A DNA stretch of 64,000 nucleotides from JADLFV01 sp964471555 (lineage in GTDB: Bacteria; Planctomycetota; Phycisphaerae; Phycisphaerales; Phycisphaeraceae): NCBI GenBank assembly GCA_964471555.1, contig CAYYGM010000002.1, forward strand, positions 1 through 64,000, in the 5' to 3' direction. The translations under genes and the position numbers were made by a program. Positions 60,591 to 64,000 of this stretch are shown here, piece by piece. Under the pieces are notes generated by a model, which saw nothing but the letters and a program-made list of their open reading frames with translations, was not told the origin of the DNA and did not search any database. Numbering within the stretch: the first letter of the stretch is position 1; every line of letters starts with the position of its first letter.

Positions 60591-61880
60591 TTATGTTGCT
60601 TGCATAACCAACTGCACGAAGCGCCGACCGCGCTGCTCGAAGTCGGTGAACTGGTCCCACGAGGCGCAGGCGGGCGAGAGCAGTAGCACCTGTCCCGGTT
60701 GCGCGGCAGACAAAGCGCGGGCGACGGCCGTGTCGAGGTCGCGGCAGTCGTGTACGGGGCAGGAAGACCCAGCCGCTGAAGCGACCTCCGCCAGGCGCGG
60801 GCCAGTGTCGCCGATGGTGTAGATCGCGGCGCAATGGGTGGCGGCGAACCGTGACAGTTCGGTCAGGTCGCTGCCCTTGTCGTAGCCGCCGAGGATCACG
60901 TGCACGCCCCCGGAAGGAAACGATTCGATGGCGAGCATGGCTGATTGCGGCGTGGTGGACTTCGAGTCGTTGTAACAGCGCACGCCGTTGCGCTCGGTGA
61001 CGAACTGCAGGCGATGCGGCAGACCCGGGAAATCGCAGCACGAGGCGTCGACCTCGATGTTCGAATCAACCTGCTTACAGGCGGCCAGGGCAAGGTCAGC
61101 GTTGAGGCAATTGTGTTTGCCGGGCGTCAGCAGTGACCAGTTGCGTGACTTGGGTCGCGCGGCCCGGGCCCGCATGGGTTTGGGTGTGAGACCCGGCCCT
61201 AGGACTGCGATGTCCTCGGGTGATTGGTAATCGAGTATCACCCGTTTATCTTCAGCGTAGTTTTCGTAAGAGCCGTGCCAGTCGAGGTGATTGGGGGAAA
61301 TATTGGTGATCACCGCAATGTGGGGCGAAAACATGGCGCCGCGCAGGTAATGCAGCATGAAGCTGGACAGTTCCAGCACGATCCAATCGCCATTTCCAAT
61401 CGTGTCGAGTTGATCAAGCAGAGAACCGCCGATGTTGCCGCCGAGGTGGACGGTTTGGCCGCAGCGGCGCAGGATGTGGGCGATCATGGAGGCGGTGGTG
61501 GATTTTCCGGCGGTGCCGGTGACGCCGATGGTGCGCAGACGATTGGGCAGGCGTTCGATCAGCAGGCGGACTTCGGTGGTGATGGGGATGTTGGCTGCTT
61601 CGGCGGCGCGGAGGAAGCCATTGCTCGGCGGGACGGCGGGGTTGGCGACGATCAGGTCGGCGGTGGTGAAGTCGCTGACGTTGTGCTCACCGAGACGATA
61701 CTGGATGGGTAAGCCGGCCAGTTGCTCGAGCGCGGGCTTGAGTTTCTCGGCTGACTGTTGATCGGTCACCAGCACGTCAGCGCCCTGGCGGACGAGGAAG
61801 CGCACCGCGCCCAGGCCGCCGCCGAAGCGACCGAGGCCCATGACGGTGACGCGCTTGGCGGACAGGTCATTCATAGCCAT
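60591..61880 (-). CDS. murD: UDP-N-acetylmuramoylalanine--D-glutamate ligase
   Basis: Adds D-Glu to UDP-MurNAc-Ala in peptidoglycan synthesis. VMGLGRFGGGLGAVRFL, the ATP loop GVTGTAGKSTTASMIAHIL, VLELSSFMLHYL, ITNISPNHLDWHGSYENYAEDK, CYNDSKSTTPQSAMLAIES and LLSPACASWDQFTDFEQRGRRFV are diagnostic. 429 residues. Start 61880 or the ATG two codons on (61874) are both possible; a 26-bp inverted-repeat arm abuts the first. The 10-mer lies at 60907. Confidence 0.96.
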   Translation of the reverse strand: MAMNDLSAKRVTVMGLGRFGGGLGAVRFLVRQGADVLVTDQQSAEKLKPALEQLAGLPIQYRLGEHNVSDFTTADLIVANPAVPPSNGFLRAAEAANIPITTEVRLLIERLPNRLRTIGVTGTAGKSTTASMIAHILRRCGQTVHLGGNIGGSLLDQLDTIGNGDWIVLELSSFMLHYLRGAMFSPHIAVITNISPNHLDWHGSYENYAEDKRVILDYQSPEDIAVLGPGLTPKPMRARAARPKSRNWSLLTPGKHNCLNADLALAACKQVDSNIEVDASCCDFPGLPHRLQFVTERNGVRCYNDSKSTTPQSAMLAIESFPSGGVHVILGGYDKGSDLTELSRFAATHCAAIYTIGDTGPRLAEVASAAGSSCPVHDCRDLDTAVARALSAAQPGQVLLLSPACASWDQFTDFEQRGRRFVQLVMQAT

Positions 61881-61957
61881 CAGCCGTTAGCCGTCAGCTA
61901 TTAGCCTGGAGCACGCCGGCGTCTGGCTAAAGGCTAATAGCTGACGGCTAACGGCTG
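61881..61957. repeat. 26-bp perfect inverted repeat of GCCGTTAGCC-type words
   Basis: CAGCCGTTAGCCGTCAGCTA... (61881-61906) and its exact complement (61932-61957) with a 25-base spacer. It lies between murD and the CvpA-like gene, touching the murD start codon. A cruciform or RNA hairpin is expected. Confidence 0.9.
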
Positions 61958-61971
61958 ACGGCATTCCCTTC

Positions 61972-63654
61972 CTACTTGGCTTCCAGCGGCGGGGACAATG
62001 GCATATCGGTGTCGCCGACGTGGTAGCCGGTGATGGTGGTGGGCTTGGGCACCTGGAAGTAAAGGAACAACTCGTCGCCGGCCCCCATCTGCGAAACGGG
62101 CAGGTCGGCGGCGGTTTTGATCGGGGTGTTGGGATCGACGCGGATGGTCAACTCGCCGCCCTTTTTCCAAACGTAGGCGAACGGCTGCGTCGGCCGGTTT
62201 TGCTGATCCGTCAACCAGATGCCGCCGAGCGAGCGGGCCTGGGCCAGGGCTTTGCCGAAGATGCCGTGGGCCTGATTGGTATCGAGGCGCAGCCGGACCG
62301 CGGCCATGTGAGGCGGCACGTAGATGCTGTCGACCCTGGTGCGCTGGCCGCCACCGGAGCTGCTGGGCGTGGTGGCTTGGCCGGAGGTGATGGCCGTGCC
62401 TTCTTCGATGTAGGACAGGCCGCTGGCGGAGTTGCGGTTGAAGGAGACCGGCAGACGGTTGGTCAGCTCCAGATCTTTCTGCGGCACGGCGGCGGCGGTT
62501 GTGCCGGCTTGACCTTCAGCGCCGGCCTGTCCTTCCGCGGTGGCGGCGGCGGGTGCCGGAGCGGGATCGCCCATAGCCAAGGCGAAATCTTCCGGAGTCT
62601 CCTCGGCATTGGGGGCGGGCAGAGGCAGACGCAGGTGGCGGACCAGCAGATACTGAACCTCTTCATCGGCCGGAACCATGAAGACGAAACCGAAGGTGTC
62701 CGACTGCTGATTGCTGCGGACGTCGGCGTCCACTTTGTCCAGCGGGGTGAAGCGGCGCTTGCCGGTCTGGAAGTCGAGGACGCTCGCGTAGGCCAGGGGC
62801 GGATACATCTGGGCGGAGCGGTGATGCTGCGGACCCTTGAAGGTGACCAGGCGAATCTGCGTGGGCGAGATGCGCACCGCGGAGTCAGCGTCGTACGTGC
62901 CGGCCATCTTGGTCCAGCGCGTGTCGATGATGACCAGTTGCTGGCCGATGGCGCCGACCTGCGGCCCGAGTGCCTCGACCACACCTTCGGGCAGGTCGGC
63001 TACGGGGGTGTCCTTGATGTGCGCAGCGGCAGCTTCGACACTGCCGGGCACCGCCACGCGGGAGGCGTTGTCATCGGTGCTGTGCAGGCGATAGACGGCT
63101 GCCTGCCAGGGCAGATCGGGCTGATAGAGGCGCAGGGGCGTGCTGGTGTGGAACGCTCCGCCGGACAGTCCGCTGTAGAACGAACTGGCCATGCGATCAA
63201 CGCCCATCCACAGGCCGGAGTTGTCGCGTTCGACCTGGCCGTTGAGCGAGACACGATACGGCTGGATGCCGCCGACGGTCACACCCAGGGGCAGGAAGTT
63301 GATGCCGATCCAGGTGATGCCGGCCATGAGGATGCCGGCCAGGAACCCGCAGGCTGCCCCGCCGATACCGTTGACCAGGCGCGGGAAGTGCACGTTCTTG
63401 CGGATGAGCACGTCGCTGATGCCGCGCAGAATGATCAGGCTCAGCACGAACGGCCCAAGCAACCCGACGCCCCAGGCGTAGTGCGGCATGCGCAGAATCA
63501 GAAAGCCCACTACCAACGGCTCCCACACTGCCAGGGCGATGGCTCCGGCCGCGATGACCAGGATCAACTGGAGAAAAGCGGAGAAGAAGCCATACACCGA
63601 CCAGATGTAGGCCATGCCGAGTACGAAGGCGACGATGAGAAGGTTGGCAATCAT
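61972..63654 (-). CDS. CvpA-family membrane protein with long extracytoplasmic domain
   Basis: 560 residues. The first about 120 carry four membrane helices in the CvpA (colicin V production) pattern: ANLLIVAFVLGMAYIWSVYGFFSAFLQL, LRGISDVLIRKN, FPRLVNGIGGAACGFLAGILMAGITW. The remaining about 430 residues are beta-rich and extracytoplasmic, with an Ala/Gly/Pro-Gln linker (about 375-400; QAGAEGQAGTTAAAVPQ). The extra domain is unrecognised. No ordinary leader; a repeat lies upstream. Confidence 0.8.
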   Translation of the reverse strand: MIANLLIVAFVLGMAYIWSVYGFFSAFLQLILVIAAGAIALAVWEPLVVGFLILRMPHYAWGVGLLGPFVLSLIILRGISDVLIRKNVHFPRLVNGIGGAACGFLAGILMAGITWIGINFLPLGVTVGGIQPYRVSLNGQVERDNSGLWMGVDRMASSFYSGLSGGAFHTSTPLRLYQPDLPWQAAVYRLHSTDDNASRVAVPGSVEAAAAHIKDTPVADLPEGVVEALGPQVGAIGQQLVIIDTRWTKMAGTYDADSAVRISPTQIRLVTFKGPQHHRSAQMYPPLAYASVLDFQTGKRRFTPLDKVDADVRSNQQSDTFGFVFMVPADEEVQYLLVRHLRLPLPAPNAEETPEDFALAMGDPAPAPAAATAEGQAGAEGQAGTTAAAVPQKDLELTNRLPVSFNRNSASGLSYIEEGTAITSGQATTPSSSGGGQRTRVDSIYVPPHMAAVRLRLDTNQAHGIFGKALAQARSLGGIWLTDQQNRPTQPFAYVWKKGGELTIRVDPNTPIKTAADLPVSQMGAGDELFLYFQVPKPTTITGYHVGDTDMPLSPPLEAK

Positions 63655-63662
63655 GGGGATTT

Positions 63663-63700
63663 TCGATTTTAGAATTTAGATTTTAAATTTTAGATTTTGA
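63663..63700. repeat. AT-rich tandem words GATTTTAGAATTTA
   Basis: Three to four GATTTTA/AATTTAA words in tandem between the CvpA-like start and the S23-type gene. The repeat covers the last five codons and stop (TTA on the complement, 63683-63685) of the S23-type gene. Confidence 0.65.
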
Positions 63701-64000
63701 ACGGTTCAGCGTGACACGGGAGGCGGTGATGATGGCCAGCAATTCGTTGGACTCCTGCAACAGCGAAGCCATGCGAGGTTTGGGCAAAATTCCGCCATCC
63801 ATCAACAATTCAATCCAATACGAGGTTTCGTCAGCTTCTTCTTCAACGATGCCGAGTTTGCTGCTGAATTCAGCTTTCGATCTGGCTCGGCAAGCGGCGC
63901 GGTAATTGGCGCCGACCGGGGTGGCAGATCGAAGCACTTGTCCTCCTATGACTCGGCCTATGTTTGTATCCGGCAACGAGCCGACCATTTTCATGACTCT
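63683..64000 (-). CDS. S23-type four-helix-bundle protein, 5' end beyond window
   Basis: The visible part, about 105 residues, has MVGSLPDTNIGRVIGGQVLRS, ATPVGANYRAACRARSKAEFSSKLGIVEEEADETSYWIELL, the hallmark of the four-helix-bundle family first found in 23S rRNA intervening sequences. An ATG at 63994 is possible, but codons continue upstream to the window edge (RV before MKMV) and relatives have about 15-20 more N-terminal residues, so the gene is probably partial here. Confidence 0.85.
   Translation of the reverse strand, partial: RVMKMVGSLPDTNIGRVIGGQVLRSATPVGANYRAACRARSKAEFSSKLGIVEEEADETSYWIELLMDGGILPKPRMASLLQESNELLAIITASRVTLNRSKSKI

Noticed and set aside
1..64000. tRNA or rRNA genes
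   Set aside because: No T-loop-type GGTTCRANTCC with matching acceptor stem and no rRNA-like conserved stretch was seen by eye; a covariance search would settle it.

Overview
The window looks like a chromosomal stretch of a high-GC, Gram-negative-type planctomycete, most likely of the Phycisphaerae (an inference, not a database result). The reasons are four surface proteins with PEP-CTERM tails, a prepilin-like protein with the FTLIELLVV leader motif, an unusually large signal peptidase I with a zinc-binding insert, a Ser-type sulfatase remnant together with sulfotransferases, and core genes (nuoH, ilvN, rplU) standing apart from their usual partners. No tRNA, rRNA, CRISPR array, phage or intact insertion sequence was seen. 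A 100-N scaffold gap at 1584-1683 has the same 55 bases on both sides and is very probably an assembly artefact.

Layout. 1-9417: guaA (partial), a membrane protein, an alpha/beta hydrolase, aroB, a DUF4282 protein, then an ExbD / nucleoside-hydrolase-like / CARDB-TonB operon, a zinc-finger protein and aroC. 9529-17581: SGNH hydrolase, GT9, ispH, a lipoprotein pair, folD, cinA, a CpsB-like phosphatase, cysC. 17769-24160: PEP-CTERM subtilase, secreted proteins, an unknown helical protein, and a GH18-like dockerin/PEP-CTERM protein. 24439-35744: CPBP protease, apt, murA, Trm112, YhaM-like nuclease, oxidoreductase, ferredoxin, an orphan histidine kinase between two composite repeats, and a two-gene glycosyltransferase operon. 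36075-46802: PEP-CTERM protein, ilvN, a wrecked sulfatase/transposase locus, lepB, nuoH, two secreted propeller-like proteins, yjbQ, rplU. 47113-51901: a TlpA-like gene with an in-frame TAG, then an operon of DNRLRE/PEP-CTERM protein, pseudopilin, HutX-like heme carrier and an ECF-type permease. 52173-64000: bioD, small genes, a polysaccharide cluster with two sulfotransferases, Wzy-like and Wzx-like proteins, then murD, a CvpA-like protein and a partial S23-type four-helix-bundle gene.

How genes may work together. cysC (PAPS supply), two sulfotransferases, a flippase and a polymerase suggest export of a sulfated polysaccharide. The HutX/ECF operon has a good promoter between two Fur-box-like palindromes, which suggests iron-regulated heme uptake without a TonB receptor nearby.

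Three window-wide signals stand out. First, about twenty genes have a -10-like hexamer (TANNNT type) ending about 6-9 bases before the start codon, with no Shine-Dalgarno sequence: a leaderless-mRNA signature. Secreted and PEP-CTERM genes instead carry ordinary Shine-Dalgarno leaders. Second, the 10-mer CCCCCGGAAG occurs 17 times on both strands and in all reading frames. Third, gene boundaries carry many inverted pairs of short tandem words (periods about 7-14), several supplying stop codons or abutting start codons, and two have entered coding sequence.
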